64,000 nt of DNA from Streptomyces griseoaurantiacus (GTDB taxonomy: Bacteria; Actinomycetota; Actinomycetes; Streptomycetales; Streptomycetaceae). The stretch spans positions 1 through 64,000 of the forward strand of contig BNBP01000024.1 in assembly GCA_014656015.1 (NCBI GenBank), read 5' to 3'. Below the pieces are notes generated by a model. It did not search any database. It was not told the DNA's origin and saw nothing but the letters and a program-made list of their open reading frames with translations. Made by a program: the position numbers and the translations under genes. Below, piece by piece: positions 1-8,957 of the stretch. Numbering within the stretch: position 1 is the first letter of the stretch; each line of letters starts with the position of its first letter.

Positions 1-1
1 C

Positions 2-121
2 GAGCGACGCGACGCCTACACCGCCTGGCTCCACACCTACAATCACCACCGCGGACACACCGCGCTCGAGGGCCAACCACCCGCCAGCCGCGTCCCCAAC
101 CTCACGGGTCAGTACACCTAG
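2..121 (+). CDS. IS481-family-like transposase, C-terminal fragment
   Basis: The frame is open from the window edge to the stop at 119-121 and encodes about 39 residues. It contains the block YNHHRGHTALEGQPPASRV, the usual end of the integrase core (rve) domain of IS481/IS3-type transposases, and finishes NLTGQYT. The catalytic DDE residues lie outside the window, so activity cannot be judged. Its stop codon overlaps the stop of the convergent prepilin peptidase gene, so the right end of the insertion sequence must fall inside or next to that gene. The family call is by recall of C-terminal motifs. Confidence 0.7.
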   Translation, partial: ERRDAYTAWLHTYNHHRGHTALEGQPPASRVPNLTGQYT

Positions 122-846
122 GCGGCGTACGCGCCCATCAGGAGCCCCGCGTACGCGCCCGCGAGCAGGAAGGGGCCGAACGGGATGGCCGTGCGGCGGG
201 TGGCCCTTCGGGTGACGACGAGGGCGAGGCCGTAGAGGCCGGCGAGGAGGAAGCCGGCGAAGGTGCCGAGCACCACCGTGCCCCAGCCGTACCAGCCGAG
301 CACGGCGCCGAGGCCGAGGGCGAGCTTGACGTCGCCGAAGCCCATGCCGTCGGGGTTGATGAGGAACAGCAGGAAGTACCCGGCGCCCAGGACGAGCGCG
401 CCGAGCAGCGCGGTGCGCCAGTGGCCCGCGTGCTCGGGCAGGACGGCCGCGGCGCCCAGCAGGGCGGGGGCGAGGGCGGCGAGCGGGAGGGTGAGCACGT
501 CCGGCAGCCGCTGGACCCGGAAGTCGACGATCGTCAGCAGCACCCCGGCGGGGGCGAGCAGCAGCCACACGGCGAGTTCGGGACGGGCTCCGGTGGCGAG
601 CGCGAGCGCCGCGCACGCCAGCGCGGTCACGGCGCACACCAGGGCGCTCCCGGGACCGTACGCCCCGCCCTCGGGGCAGCGTGCCGGGCCGAGCCAGCCG
701 CCGATGCGGTGCCCCTCGGGACACCGGTCGCGCCAGGGCTCGCCGGCCGCCACCGACAGCCGGTACGCGAGCCGGGGCACGAACGCTCCCGCGCCCGCCC
801 CCCACAGACCGGACACACCCACGACCGCCCACCCCACGGCATCCAC
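118..846 (-). CDS. A24-family prepilin peptidase (TadV/PilD-like)
   Basis: About 242 residues and strongly hydrophobic, with at least six membrane segments. The two catalytic aspartates of GxGD aspartyl proteases are visible: one in IVDFRVQRLPD and one in GMGFGDVKLALG. This enzyme cleaves (and may methylate) type IV prepilin or Flp pilin leaders at the membrane. A Cys-containing loop (RDRCPEGHRIGG, ARCPEGG) is a reduced form of the tetra-Cys region of classical PilD. No pilin or tad genes are nearby. The start is uncertain: GTG at 846 or 852 fits the beginning of homology, and the open frame runs further upstream. The gene ends on top of the transposase tail, but its C-terminus looks normal in length. 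Confidence 0.85.
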   Translation of the reverse strand: MDAVGWAVVGVSGLWGAGAGAFVPRLAYRLSVAAGEPWRDRCPEGHRIGGWLGPARCPEGGAYGPGSALVCAVTALACAALALATGARPELAVWLLLAPAGVLLTIVDFRVQRLPDVLTLPLAALAPALLGAAAVLPEHAGHWRTALLGALVLGAGYFLLFLINPDGMGFGDVKLALGLGAVLGWYGWGTVVLGTFAGFLLAGLYGLALVVTRRATRRTAIPFGPFLLAGAYAGLLMGAYAA

Positions 847-917
847 GCCCACACAGTAGAGCGCCGGGCGGGCGCCCGGGGGCGGCGCCGCGGGGGTACG
901 GGCGGCCGGGGCGGGGC

Positions 918-1763
918 TCAGTCGAGCAGGTCGACCTTCACGTCCGCCGGGAAGCCCGTGGTCGGGCCCACCCGGCGCGCGAACTCCGCGACCGCCTCGA
1001 GCTGCGGGCCGCCGAAACGGAAGTCCAGCGTCGTGAAGTACCGTTCCAGCACCTCGGCGTCGAAGGCCTCCCAGCGGGCGGCCTGTTCGGCGACCTTGCC
1101 GACCTCCTCCAGGGAGAGGTTGCGGGAGGCGAGGAAGGCCTGGTGCACCTGGCGGGTCAGCTCCGGCTCGCGCTCCAGGTAGTCCTTGCGGGCCGCCCAC
1201 ACCGCGAAGACGAACGGCAGTCCCGTCCACTCCTTCCACAGCGCGCCCAGGTCGTGCACGGCCAGGCCGTACTTGGGGCCGTCGTGGAGGTTGGCCCGCA
1301 GCGCCGCGTCGCCGATGAGGACGGCGGCGTCGGCCTCCCGCATCATCAGGGCGAGGTCGGGCGGGCAGGTGTAGTACTCCGGCCGGACGCCGAACCGCTC
1401 GGCGAGCAGGAGCTGCGCGAGCCGCACGGAGGTGCGGGAGGTGGAGCCGAGGGCGACGCGGGCGCCGTCCAGCTGCTCCAGCGGCACCTGGGAGACGATC
1501 ACGCAGGACATCACCGGGCCGTCGCAGCCCACCGCGATGTCGGGGAACGCGACGAGGTCGTCGGCGTTCTTCAGGTACTCGACGAGGGTGATGGGACCGA
1601 TGTCGAGTTCGCCCGCGACCAGCCGCTCGCTGAGCTTCTCGGGAGTGTCCTTGGTCAGCTCGAAATCGAGGAGCGTCCCGGTTCTCGCGAGCCCCCAGTA
1701 GAGAGGCAGGCAGTTCAGGAACTGGATGTGGCCGACGCGCGGCCGGATGCGAGAATTGTCCAC
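918..1763 (-). CDS. mqnA: Chorismate dehydratase MqnA, futalosine menaquinone pathway
   Basis: 281 residues from a GTG start. The N-terminus RVGHIQFLNCLPLYWGL and the later LGSTSRTSVRLAQLLL are characteristic of the MqnA/MqnD periplasmic-binding-protein-fold family. MqnA dehydrates chorismate to 3-(1-carboxyvinyl)oxybenzoate, the first committed step of the futalosine route to menaquinone. The partner genes mqnE, mqnP, mqnL and ubiX lie 7-13 kb away on the same strand, as in other streptomycetes. MqnD belongs to the same superfamily, but length, N-terminus and neighbourhood favour MqnA. The gene is monocistronic here, 72 bp upstream of the prepilin peptidase. Confidence 0.92.
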   Translation of the reverse strand: MDNSRIRPRVGHIQFLNCLPLYWGLARTGTLLDFELTKDTPEKLSERLVAGELDIGPITLVEYLKNADDLVAFPDIAVGCDGPVMSCVIVSQVPLEQLDGARVALGSTSRTSVRLAQLLLAERFGVRPEYYTCPPDLALMMREADAAVLIGDAALRANLHDGPKYGLAVHDLGALWKEWTGLPFVFAVWAARKDYLEREPELTRQVHQAFLASRNLSLEEVGKVAEQAARWEAFDAEVLERYFTTLDFRFGGPQLEAVAEFARRVGPTTGFPADVKVDLLD

Positions 1764-1911
1764 ATCGCGAGACTAGACCCCGCCCGCCGGAGCCCGGTTC
1801 CGGGGGGTCCGGCACCCGGTCCGGCCTGGGACGGGGCGAGATTTCGGGCCTCTCGGGTCAACCCCTCCGCACGGGCCTTCAAACATCCGGGTGACGTGAT
1901 CTTGCTCCCTG

Positions 1912-1939
1912 TTGCATCCCGGTGCCCGCGTGCTAGGCT
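1912..1939 (+). promoter_or_regulatory. Candidate promoter of the cold-shock gene
   Basis: TTGCAT at 1912-1917 and TAGGCT at 1934-1939 are separated by 16 bp and resemble a housekeeping sigma-type promoter. Transcription from here would give a leader of roughly 150 nt before the start codon at 2099. Long leaders are typical of bacterial cold-shock mRNAs. The call rests on motif similarity only. Confidence 0.45.
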
Positions 1940-1975
1940 CGCCGCAAGTTGCAGTTTGGTTTCCCTTGCAGTACA

Positions 1976-2014
1976 GAGCCTGCGGAGCATGTGACCGCGG
2001 GCTCTCGTCGTTTT
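1976..2014 (+). promoter_or_regulatory. Terminator-like hairpin in the cold-shock leader
   Basis: GAGCCTGCGG (1976-1985) pairs with CCGCGGGCTC (1995-2004) over 10 positions with one G-U pair and a 9-nt loop, followed by TCGTCGTTTT. It lies inside the long 5' leader, about 85 nt before the start codon, so it may be an attenuator or a temperature-sensitive structure. The rest of the 335-bp space between mqnA and this gene shows only the promoter and a strong ribosome binding site (AAGGAGG, about 2089-2095). Confidence 0.5.
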
Positions 2015-2098
2015 CAGACGTATGCAGTTGTGCGGCATTGAGTTTTCACAATCGCAGGGTTCTGGAGCAGGGCGACCCTTTGGGCCCAAGGAGGGCTT

Positions 2099-2302
2099 AT
2101 GGCTACCGGAACCGTGAAGTGGTTCAACGCCGAAAAGGGCTTTGGTTTCATCGCCCAGGAAGGCGGCGGCCCGGACGTCTTCGTCCACTACTCCGCGATC
2201 AACGCGAACGGCTTCCGTTCGCTTGAGGAGAACCAGGCGGTGAGCTTCGACGTCACGCAGGGCCCCAAGGGCCCGCAGGCGGAGAACGTCACCCCCATGT
2301 AG
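2099..2302 (+). CDS. Cold-shock protein, CspA family
   Basis: 67 residues forming a single OB-fold cold-shock domain. Both RNA-binding motifs are intact: KGFGFI (RNP1) at about residues 14-19 and VFVHYSAI (RNP2) at about 29-36. It is expected to bind single-stranded RNA and DNA and melt mRNA structure in the cytoplasm. A strong AAGGAGG precedes the ATG. It is monocistronic, with its own promoter, a long structured leader and a terminator at 2341-2381. Streptomycetes carry several paralogues, so I assign no gene symbol. Confidence 0.95.
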   Translation: MATGTVKWFNAEKGFGFIAQEGGGPDVFVHYSAINANGFRSLEENQAVSFDVTQGPKGPQAENVTPM

Positions 2303-2340
2303 GTTCCTCGGCCCGATCCGGACCCGATGAGCAGTACCCA

Positions 2341-2381
2341 AGGAGCCCCTTGCGCCTTCGGCGCGGGGGCTCCTGCCTTTT
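2341..2381 (+). terminator. Rho-independent terminator after the cold-shock gene
   Basis: AGGAGCCCC (2341-2349) and GGGGCTCCT (2366-2374) are perfect complements around an inner GCGC-cttcg-GCGC stem, and are followed by GCCTTTT. It separates the cold-shock gene from the convergent acyl-CoA synthetase gene. Confidence 0.85.
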
Positions 2382-2441
2382 CGCCCCCGGTGGCCGGACG
2401 GTGCCCCACGGCCGTGCGGGGTTCCGACCCGTCCGGGCCCT

Positions 2442-4445
2442 TCAGAGCGCGTACAGTTCCTCGATCTCCCGGGCGTAGTCCTGGGAGATCTGTGCGCGGC
2501 GGAGTTTCATCGACGGGGTCAGATGGCCCGCCGCCTCGGTGAAGTCGCCCGGGAGGACGCGGAAACGGCGGATGGACTCGGGGCGGGAGACCAGGCGGTT
2601 GGCCTCGTCGACCGCGCGCTGCAGGACCGCGTGCAGCTCGGGGTCGTCCAGGAGGAGTTCCGCCGGGACCGCGTGCTTGCCGTTCATGCGGCGCCAGTGG
2701 GTGATGCCGTCCGGGTCCAGGGTGAGCAGCGCGGCGACGAACGGGCGGCGGTCGCCGAGCAGCATGCACTGGGAGATCAGCGGGTGCGAGCGGAGCCAGT
2801 TCTCCAGCGGGGCCGGGGCCACGTTCTTGCCGCCCGCGGTGATCAGGATCTCCTTCTTGCGGCCGGTGATCGTCAGGTGGCCCTCGTCGTCGAGGGCGCC
2901 GAGGTCCCCGGTCGGCAGCCAGCCGTCGACGGTGCCCGGGACGAGCCCGCCGGCGTGCGGGTCCCAGTAGCCCCGGAACACCTGTGCACCGGCGAGGAGG
3001 ATCTCGCCGTCGGCCGCGATCCGCACCCGTGTGCCCGGCAGCGGCCAGCCGACGGTGCCGAGCCGGGGCCGTAGCGGAGGCGTCACCGTGGCCGCCCCGG
3101 TCGTCTCGGTCAGGCCGTACCCCTCGAAGATCTGGATGCCGGCGCCGGCGTAGAACGCGGCGAGCCGGCGGCCGAGCGGGGAGCCGCCGCAGATGATGTA
3201 CCGGACCCTGCCGCCCATCGCGGCGCGGATGCGGCGGTAGACCAGGGGGTCGTAGAGCGCGCGGGCGGTCCGCAGCCCCCGGCCGGGGCCGCTGCCGCTG
3301 CCGTGCTGCCGGGCCTCGGTCGCCTCGCCGTACCGTTCGGCCACGGCGGCGGCCCGGTCGAAGGAGGAGGCCCGGCCGCCCGACTCGGCCTTCGCCCGGG
3401 CCGAGTGGAAGACCTTCTCCAGCATGTACGGGATGGCGAGCAGACACGTCGGCCGGAAGCCGGCCAGGTCCGCCAGCAGGTCCTCGGTGCGCAGGCTCGG
3501 CGCGTGGCCGAGGGTGACGCGGGCACGCAGGCAGGCGACGGCGACCATCCGTCCGAAGACGTGCGACATCGGCAGGAACAGCAGGACCGAGGGTTCCTCG
3601 CTGTGCTGCGCCCGGAAGACGGGGTGGAGGAGTTCGACCGCGTTGTCGACCTCGGCGAGGAAGTTGCCGTGGGTCAGGGCGCAGCCCCTGGGCCGCCCGG
3701 TGGTGCCGGAGGTGTAGACGAGGGTGGCCAGCGAGTCCGGGCCGAGGACGCCCCGCCGGACGGCGACCTCCTGGTCGGGCACCGCGCGGCCCAGTTCCGC
3801 GAGCCGGTCGAGGTGGCCCTTGTCGAGGACCCAGAGGTGGTGCAGGTCGGGAAGCCGGTCGCGTTCGGGGCCGAGGGCGGCGGCCATCGCGGTCGTCTCG
3901 GTGGCCAGGGCCACGGCGCCGGAGTCCTGGAGGATCCAGCGGGCCTGGAAGGGCGAGGAGGTGGGGTAGACCGGCACGGTGACGAGGCCCGCCGCCCAGG
4001 CGGCGAAGTCCAGCAGGGTCCACTCGTACGTCGTGCGGGCCATGACGGCGATGCGGTCGCCCGGCCCGAGCCCCTCGGCGATCAGCCCCTTGGCGACCGC
4101 GAGCACCTCCTCGGCGAAGCGCGCCGCCGGCACGTCGCTCCAGCGGCCGGAGCCGCCCGCGGCGGCCGTACGGCGTCGCAGGACGGGTGCGTCCGGGGCG
4201 GCGGAGGCGTTGTCGAAGGGGATGTCGGCCAGCGAGCCGTGGGTGACCGGGGCGGCCAGCGGCGGCACCGCCGCCTCGCGCACGACGCCGTCCAGCCGCT
4301 TGAGCTCCGGCTCGACCAGCACGGGTCCGGCGCCCCGGACGCGGTCGGGGTCCGGGGCGGGCGGCATGGCCGACGGGCCCGTGGCGGCGTCGTACGGGCC
4401 GGGGCGGGCGGCGGACACGGGCGAGGCGGGGTGCGGGGTGGACAC
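2442..4445 (-). CDS. Long-chain fatty-acid--CoA ligase (AMP-forming synthetase)
   Basis: 667 residues, the usual length for bacterial FACS-type enzymes. The phosphate-binding loop YTSGTTGRPRG, the adenylate motif YGLTETTGA and the C-terminal GDLGALDDEGHLTITGRKKE mark the ANL superfamily. The enzyme activates a fatty acid with ATP and transfers the acyl group to CoA. A C-terminal region rich in LRRAQISQDY is shared with mycobacterial FadD15-like ligases. It diverges from the FabG/MaoC pair across a 331-bp spacer, which suggests a joint role in fatty-acid or acyl-lipid turnover. The ATG at 4445 gives a proline-rich N-terminal tail of about 40 residues, so the true start may be further in. Confidence 0.9.
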   Translation of the reverse strand: MSTPHPASPVSAARPGPYDAATGPSAMPPAPDPDRVRGAGPVLVEPELKRLDGVVREAAVPPLAAPVTHGSLADIPFDNASAAPDAPVLRRRTAAAGGSGRWSDVPAARFAEEVLAVAKGLIAEGLGPGDRIAVMARTTYEWTLLDFAAWAAGLVTVPVYPTSSPFQARWILQDSGAVALATETTAMAAALGPERDRLPDLHHLWVLDKGHLDRLAELGRAVPDQEVAVRRGVLGPDSLATLVYTSGTTGRPRGCALTHGNFLAEVDNAVELLHPVFRAQHSEEPSVLLFLPMSHVFGRMVAVACLRARVTLGHAPSLRTEDLLADLAGFRPTCLLAIPYMLEKVFHSARAKAESGGRASSFDRAAAVAERYGEATEARQHGSGSGPGRGLRTARALYDPLVYRRIRAAMGGRVRYIICGGSPLGRRLAAFYAGAGIQIFEGYGLTETTGAATVTPPLRPRLGTVGWPLPGTRVRIAADGEILLAGAQVFRGYWDPHAGGLVPGTVDGWLPTGDLGALDDEGHLTITGRKKEILITAGGKNVAPAPLENWLRSHPLISQCMLLGDRRPFVAALLTLDPDGITHWRRMNGKHAVPAELLLDDPELHAVLQRAVDEANRLVSRPESIRRFRVLPGDFTEAAGHLTPSMKLRRAQISQDYAREIEELYAL

Positions 4446-4702
4446 GGGCGGCTCCTGGGCGTTCGGCGACGAGGCACCTCTTCCGGGTGCGGGTACGGGC
4501 CGCGGGGGCCGATGCGTTCACCCGCGGGACGTGCCGCGGCCGGGCACGGGAGGCGTTACCGGGCGTCACCGGCGTCGCGTTCGTGATCGTATTGCGCCCC
4601 GGTGTGGACCTTGTGGTGTTTCGGGGGGCGTCCGGCGCCGGGGGTGTGTGCGTTCGTCCGTGCGCCTCCCCTTCCCTTCGCCACGCCGTTTCGCGCAGGC
4701 CC

Positions 4703-4715
4703 TTACCGCCGGTAA
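4703..4715. promoter_or_regulatory. Palindrome TTACCGCCGGTAA, candidate operator
   Basis: A perfect 6+1+6 bp inverted repeat, 61 bp upstream of the fabG start, in the divergent region between the acyl-CoA synthetase and the FabG/MaoC genes. A TetR-family gene closes this lipid cassette at 7157-7831, so it is a reasonable repressor candidate. The rest of the 4446-4776 spacer shows no other structure that I recognise. Confidence 0.4.
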
Positions 4716-4776
4716 CCTGACGCCCGAGCAAGTACCGCGCACCCCCGCCGCCGACCCCGCTGGGAGCAGCCCGCCC

Positions 4777-6135
4777 ATGGCCGACCGTTATCTGCGCCTC
4801 GCCGCCACCGCGCCCGGCCGCTTCCTCACCCGCCGACTCGGACTGCCCCGCCCGGTCCCGCTCCACCGGTGGTCGCCGCAACACCCCTCGCTGGACGGCC
4901 CCCTGCTGCTCCTGTCGGCCGGAGAGCCGCACCTCGCCCTCGAACCCGTGCTCGCCCGCACCGGCCTCCCGCTCCTCGGCGGCCCCCCGGCCGTCCCCGG
5001 CGGGGCGCCCGCCGGGGGCGCCGCCTCCCGGCCCGCCGCCCTCGTCCTGGACACCACCGGCGTGCGCACCGTCGAGGAACTCGCCGGGGTGCACGCCGCG
5101 CTGCACCCCCGCGTGCGGTCCCTCGCCCCGAGCGGCCGGGTGCTGGTGCTGGGCGCCCCGCTCGACCCCGCCGACCCCCACCAGTCGGCGGTGCAGCAGG
5201 GGTTGGAGGGCTTCGTGCGCTCCCTCGGCAAGGAGATCGGCGGCGGCCGGACCGTCAACCTCCTGAGGCTGACCGACCCCGCGGCCGCCGAGTCCACGCT
5301 CCGTTTCCTGCTCTCGCCCAAGTCCGCCTACGTCGACGGACAGGTGATCGAGGTCGGTGAGCCGGAGGAGGCGAACCAGTGCCTCGCCGAGGTCGACCGC
5401 GACCGCCCGCTCGCCGGGCGCACCGCCCTCGTCACCGGTGCCGCCCGCGGGATCGGCGAGGCGCTGGTGCGCACGCTCGCCCGGGACGGCGCCAGGGTCG
5501 TCTGCCTGGACGTGCCGTCCGCCGGCGCGGAACTCGACCGGGTCGCGTCCTCCGTCGGCGGCGACCCGCTGGCCCTGGACATCACCGCGCCGGACGCGGC
5601 CGCCCGGATCGGCGGGGCGCTCCCCGACGGGCTCGACGTGCTCGTGCACAACGCGGGCATCACCCGGGACCGGCGGCTGGCCAACATGTCCGCCGATCGC
5701 TGGAACGCGGTCCTCGACGTCAACCTGGGCAGTGTCCTGCGCACCACGGACGCGCTGCTCGGCGAGGGGGTGCTGCGGCGGGGCGGTCGCGTCGTGGCCA
5801 CCGCCTCGATCTCCGGGATCGCCGGCAATACCGGCCAGACCAACTACGCCACCAGCAAGGCGGGCATCGTCGGGATGGTCCGCGCACTGGCGCCCGTGGC
5901 CAGGGCAGCGCACGGGGTGACGGTCAACGCGGTCGCACCCGGCTTCATCGAGACCGCCATGACGGCCGCCGTCCCGCTGCTGATCCGCGAGGCGGGCCGC
6001 CGGATGACCTCCCTCGGCCAGGGCGGCCTGCCGCAGGACGTCGCCGAGACCACCGCCTGGCTCGCCCACCCGGCCTCCGGCGCGGTCAACGGGCAGGTCG
6101 TACGGGTCTGCGGGCAGAGCCTGCTGGGCGCCTGA
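4777..6135 (+). CDS. Two-domain 3-oxoacyl-ACP reductase (high-molecular-weight FabG, FabG4-like)
   Basis: 452 residues, about 200 longer than ordinary FabG. The C-terminal half is a classical short-chain dehydrogenase: cofactor loop TGAARGIGEA near residue 217, HNAGITRD, catalytic Ser in SISGIAG, and Tyr/Lys in NYATSK. The N-terminal ~200 residues form the flavodoxin-like extension found in the mycobacterial FabG4 class. It reduces 3-oxoacyl thioesters, probably CoA-linked. The MaoC-type hydratase follows 86 bp downstream on the same strand, the same pairing as FabG4/HtdX in mycobacteria. The ATG at 4777 was chosen because homology begins there; a much longer open frame upstream is not coding. 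Confidence 0.9.
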   Translation: MADRYLRLAATAPGRFLTRRLGLPRPVPLHRWSPQHPSLDGPLLLLSAGEPHLALEPVLARTGLPLLGGPPAVPGGAPAGGAASRPAALVLDTTGVRTVEELAGVHAALHPRVRSLAPSGRVLVLGAPLDPADPHQSAVQQGLEGFVRSLGKEIGGGRTVNLLRLTDPAAAESTLRFLLSPKSAYVDGQVIEVGEPEEANQCLAEVDRDRPLAGRTALVTGAARGIGEALVRTLARDGARVVCLDVPSAGAELDRVASSVGGDPLALDITAPDAAARIGGALPDGLDVLVHNAGITRDRRLANMSADRWNAVLDVNLGSVLRTTDALLGEGVLRRGGRVVATASISGIAGNTGQTNYATSKAGIVGMVRALAPVARAAHGVTVNAVAPGFIETAMTAAVPLLIREAGRRMTSLGQGGLPQDVAETTAWLAHPASGAVNGQVVRVCGQSLLGA

Positions 6136-6221
6136 CACCCCGCCGGCCCCGCCCACTCCCCCATCCTTCCTCGGCCCCGCACCCTCCCCCGCGTACCCGC
6201 CCCGACGTCCCCGGAGACCCC

Positions 6222-7160
6222 GTGCAGAGAACCGGCAGCGCCCCCGGCCACCCCGATCCCCCGGACCCGACCGCACCCGCCGCCCCTCCGGACCTCTTCC
6301 TCTCCTCCACCCCCGCGCTCCTCCCCTCCTACGCCCGCGGGGCGCTGCTCTCGCCCCTGCGGAGGCGGCCACGTCCCGGAGCCGTGCCACCCCCGACGCG
6401 GCTGGTGGTGCCCGGGGTGCGGATCGATCTCGACCGGCTCGCCGCGTACGAGCGGAGCTGCGGGTTCGCCACCGGCTCCGACGCGCTGCCCGTGACCTAT
6501 CCCCATGTGCTCGCCTTCCCCCTGGCGATGCGGCTGATGGCGGGCCGGGGCTTCCCGCTGCCGCTGCTCGGCCTCGTGCACACCTCGTTCGAGGCCACCC
6601 AGCGACATCCGCTGCGCACCGACACCACCTACGAACTGGCCGTGCGGGTGGAGGAGTTGAGGCCGCACCGGCGCGGCACGGAGGCCGTCGTGGTGACCGG
6701 GGCGCGGGCCGGCGGCCGCCTCGTCTGGGAGTCGAGCAGCACGTATCTGGCCCGGCACCGCACCCCCGCCCCGGAGAGGGCCACCGCGCGCCCCGCCGCC
6801 CCGCCCCCGCTCCCCGGCGTCGCCGAGTGGCGGCTGGGCCCGGACGTGGGACGGCGGTACGCGGCCGTCTCGGGCGACCGCAACCCGATCCATCTGCACC
6901 CGCTCGGCGCCCGCCTGTTCGGCTTCCCCCGGCCCCTCGCCCACGGCATGTGGACGGTCGCCCGCTGCCTGGCCGAGCAGCCCGTCGAGGGCGCCGTGCG
7001 GGTACGGGCGGAGTTCAGGGCGCCGGTGCTGCTCCCGGCCACGGTCACCTACGCGGCCGACGGCACCGGCGGCTTCCAGCTCCGCACCGGCGAGCGGCCG
7101 CACCTCACGGGCACGGTCACGCCACGGCCGAAGGGCCAGGGCGTGTCGGACGGGCCCTAA
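6222..7160 (+). CDS. MaoC-like double-hotdog (R)-specific enoyl/3-hydroxyacyl dehydratase
   Basis: 312 residues from a GTG preceded by GGAG at 5-nt spacing. The C-terminal hotdog has the hydratase motif SGDRNPIHLHPLGARLFGF followed by LAHGMW, giving the catalytic Asp and His. The N-terminal hotdog lacks these residues, as in the HtdX/HtdZ class where only one domain is catalytic. It should hydrate or dehydrate 2-enoyl/3-hydroxyacyl thioesters next to the FabG4-like reductase. A proline-rich segment of about 60 residues precedes the first hotdog, so a later start is possible. It converges on, and overlaps by 4 bp, the TetR gene. Confidence 0.85.
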   Translation: MQRTGSAPGHPDPPDPTAPAAPPDLFLSSTPALLPSYARGALLSPLRRRPRPGAVPPPTRLVVPGVRIDLDRLAAYERSCGFATGSDALPVTYPHVLAFPLAMRLMAGRGFPLPLLGLVHTSFEATQRHPLRTDTTYELAVRVEELRPHRRGTEAVVVTGARAGGRLVWESSSTYLARHRTPAPERATARPAAPPPLPGVAEWRLGPDVGRRYAAVSGDRNPIHLHPLGARLFGFPRPLAHGMWTVARCLAEQPVEGAVRVRAEFRAPVLLPATVTYAADGTGGFQLRTGERPHLTGTVTPRPKGQGVSDGP

Positions 7161-7831
7161 CCCGCCGCGACCGGGATCTGCGCCCGCTCCGGGGGCGTCC
7201 ACGGGCGGCCCTCCATCAGCCCGCCGAGCCCCGCCCAGGCGAAGTTCATCAGCGTGCCGGCGGCCTGCCGGGCCGGGACGCCGGGGGTCGTGTTGGCCCA
7301 GGCCGCGAGCGACTCGGCGGCCCCGACCAGTGCCTCGGCGAGCGCGGCGGCCTCCTGCAGGGGCAGTTCCCGGTCGCGGCGGCCGGCCCGGGAGGCGTCA
7401 CCGATGAGCTGCGTGACGAACGTGACGATCTCCTCGCGCATCGCGTGCACCTCGGCGGCGAAGGGCTCACCCGTGGTACGGGCCTGGAGGTGCAGCACGG
7501 CCCAGCCGTCCGGGTTCTCCGCGGTGTGCGTGAAGAAGGCCAGCAGCCCCTCCCAGAGCTGCCGGTCGGCGGGGAGCGTGGGGTCCACGCCGGCCCGCAC
7601 GGCGGCGGTGAGCGCCGCCGCCTCCCGGCGGATGCAGGCGGTGAAGAGGTCTTCCTTGGAGTTCAGGTACAGGTACACGAGCGGCTTGGAGACCCCGGCG
7701 AGGTCGGCGATCTCGTCCATGGAGGCGCCGCGGTAGCCGCGCCGGCCGAAGGTGCGGACGGCCGCGTCGAGCATCTGCCGCTCGCGCACGGCCCGCGGCA
7801 TCCGCTTGCTCTTCACTTCGCCCATGACCAC
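7157..7831 (-). CDS. TetR/AcrR-family transcriptional regulator
   Basis: 224 residues. The N-terminal helix-turn-helix (about residues 15-60) reads RRGYRGASMDEIADLAGVSK followed by PLVYLYLNSKEDL, typical of TetR. The C-terminal half is an all-helical ligand-binding and dimerisation domain. By position it is the likely local repressor of the lipid cassette, perhaps sensing an acyl-CoA; that is inference. Starts at 7831 (MVMGEVKSK) and 7825 (MGEVKSK) are both possible. Confidence 0.9.
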   Translation of the reverse strand: MVMGEVKSKRMPRAVRERQMLDAAVRTFGRRGYRGASMDEIADLAGVSKPLVYLYLNSKEDLFTACIRREAAALTAAVRAGVDPTLPADRQLWEGLLAFFTHTAENPDGWAVLHLQARTTGEPFAAEVHAMREEIVTFVTQLIGDASRAGRRDRELPLQEAAALAEALVGAAESLAAWANTTPGVPARQAAGTLMNFAWAGLGGLMEGRPWTPPERAQIPVAAG

Positions 7832-7883
7832 AGGGTAGTTGCAGAACTCGCACAGGTGCCCGGGCGCGGCCCGGGCAGGGCGT

Positions 7884-8204
7884 TCAGGAAGCCTGCTCCT
7901 GGGCCTGGGCCGACTGGGCGCGGGAGCGCAGGGCCTCGTCGGCGCCGTCCTCCTGGCTGCGGTTGGCGTCCAGGTTGGCCTTCATCCGGTCCACCCGGCG
8001 CACCACGCTCGCGGAGGCCCGGTCCCGCTCGCCCCGCAGCACCACGAAGCTGATCGGCGCGGAGATCACCAGCGCGAGCAGCGCGATCCACATGCCGTTG
8101 GAGTCGCCGAGTCCGCGCGGGACGACACCGGAGTAGACGAGACCCCAGACGACCACGAGGCAGCCCGCGAAGATCCCAAGGCGCATCAGCGTGTAGCGGA
8201 GCAT
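7884..8204 (-). CDS. DUF4229-type small membrane protein
   Basis: 106 residues from the ATG at 8204 (MLRYTLMRLGIF). Two membrane segments (about residues 5-25 and 35-55) flank a short loop with a GLGDSNGMW turn. A charged, Glu/Arg/Ala/Gln-rich cytoplasmic tail follows, with SVVRRVDRMKANLDANR. This matches my memory of DUF4229 proteins, which sit beside menaquinone genes in streptomycetes; the function is unknown. The frame stays open up to 8336, but the upstream part is low in hydrophobicity and unlike the family, so I prefer the internal ATG. Confidence 0.75.
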   Translation of the reverse strand: MLRYTLMRLGIFAGCLVVVWGLVYSGVVPRGLGDSNGMWIALLALVISAPISFVVLRGERDRASASVVRRVDRMKANLDANRSQEDGADEALRSRAQSAQAQEQAS

Positions 8205-8384
8205 CTCAACCCACTCTTCCGTTCCGAGGTGTCGCGGTCTCGAAGGTGTCGGTGTGCCGGCCGGCCGACCGAACATTCCGGCGCGAACATCGCCAAAGGC
8301 GTCGTCCGTGACCTCCAGTGAAGCACGCGCGCGCACCGGGGCGGCAGGCGGGTTCGGCTGGGCGCCGCCCGCCCGGAGGGTCCT

Positions 8385-8953
<569 letters not shown>

Positions 8954-8957
<4 letters not shown>

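Noticed and set aside
2188..6390. A 1400-codon minus-strand frame crossing several genes
   Set aside because: It runs out of frame through the acyl-CoA synthetase and antisense to FabG. The composition is Arg/Gly/Pro-rich noise, and the genes it crosses have clear motifs in their own frames.
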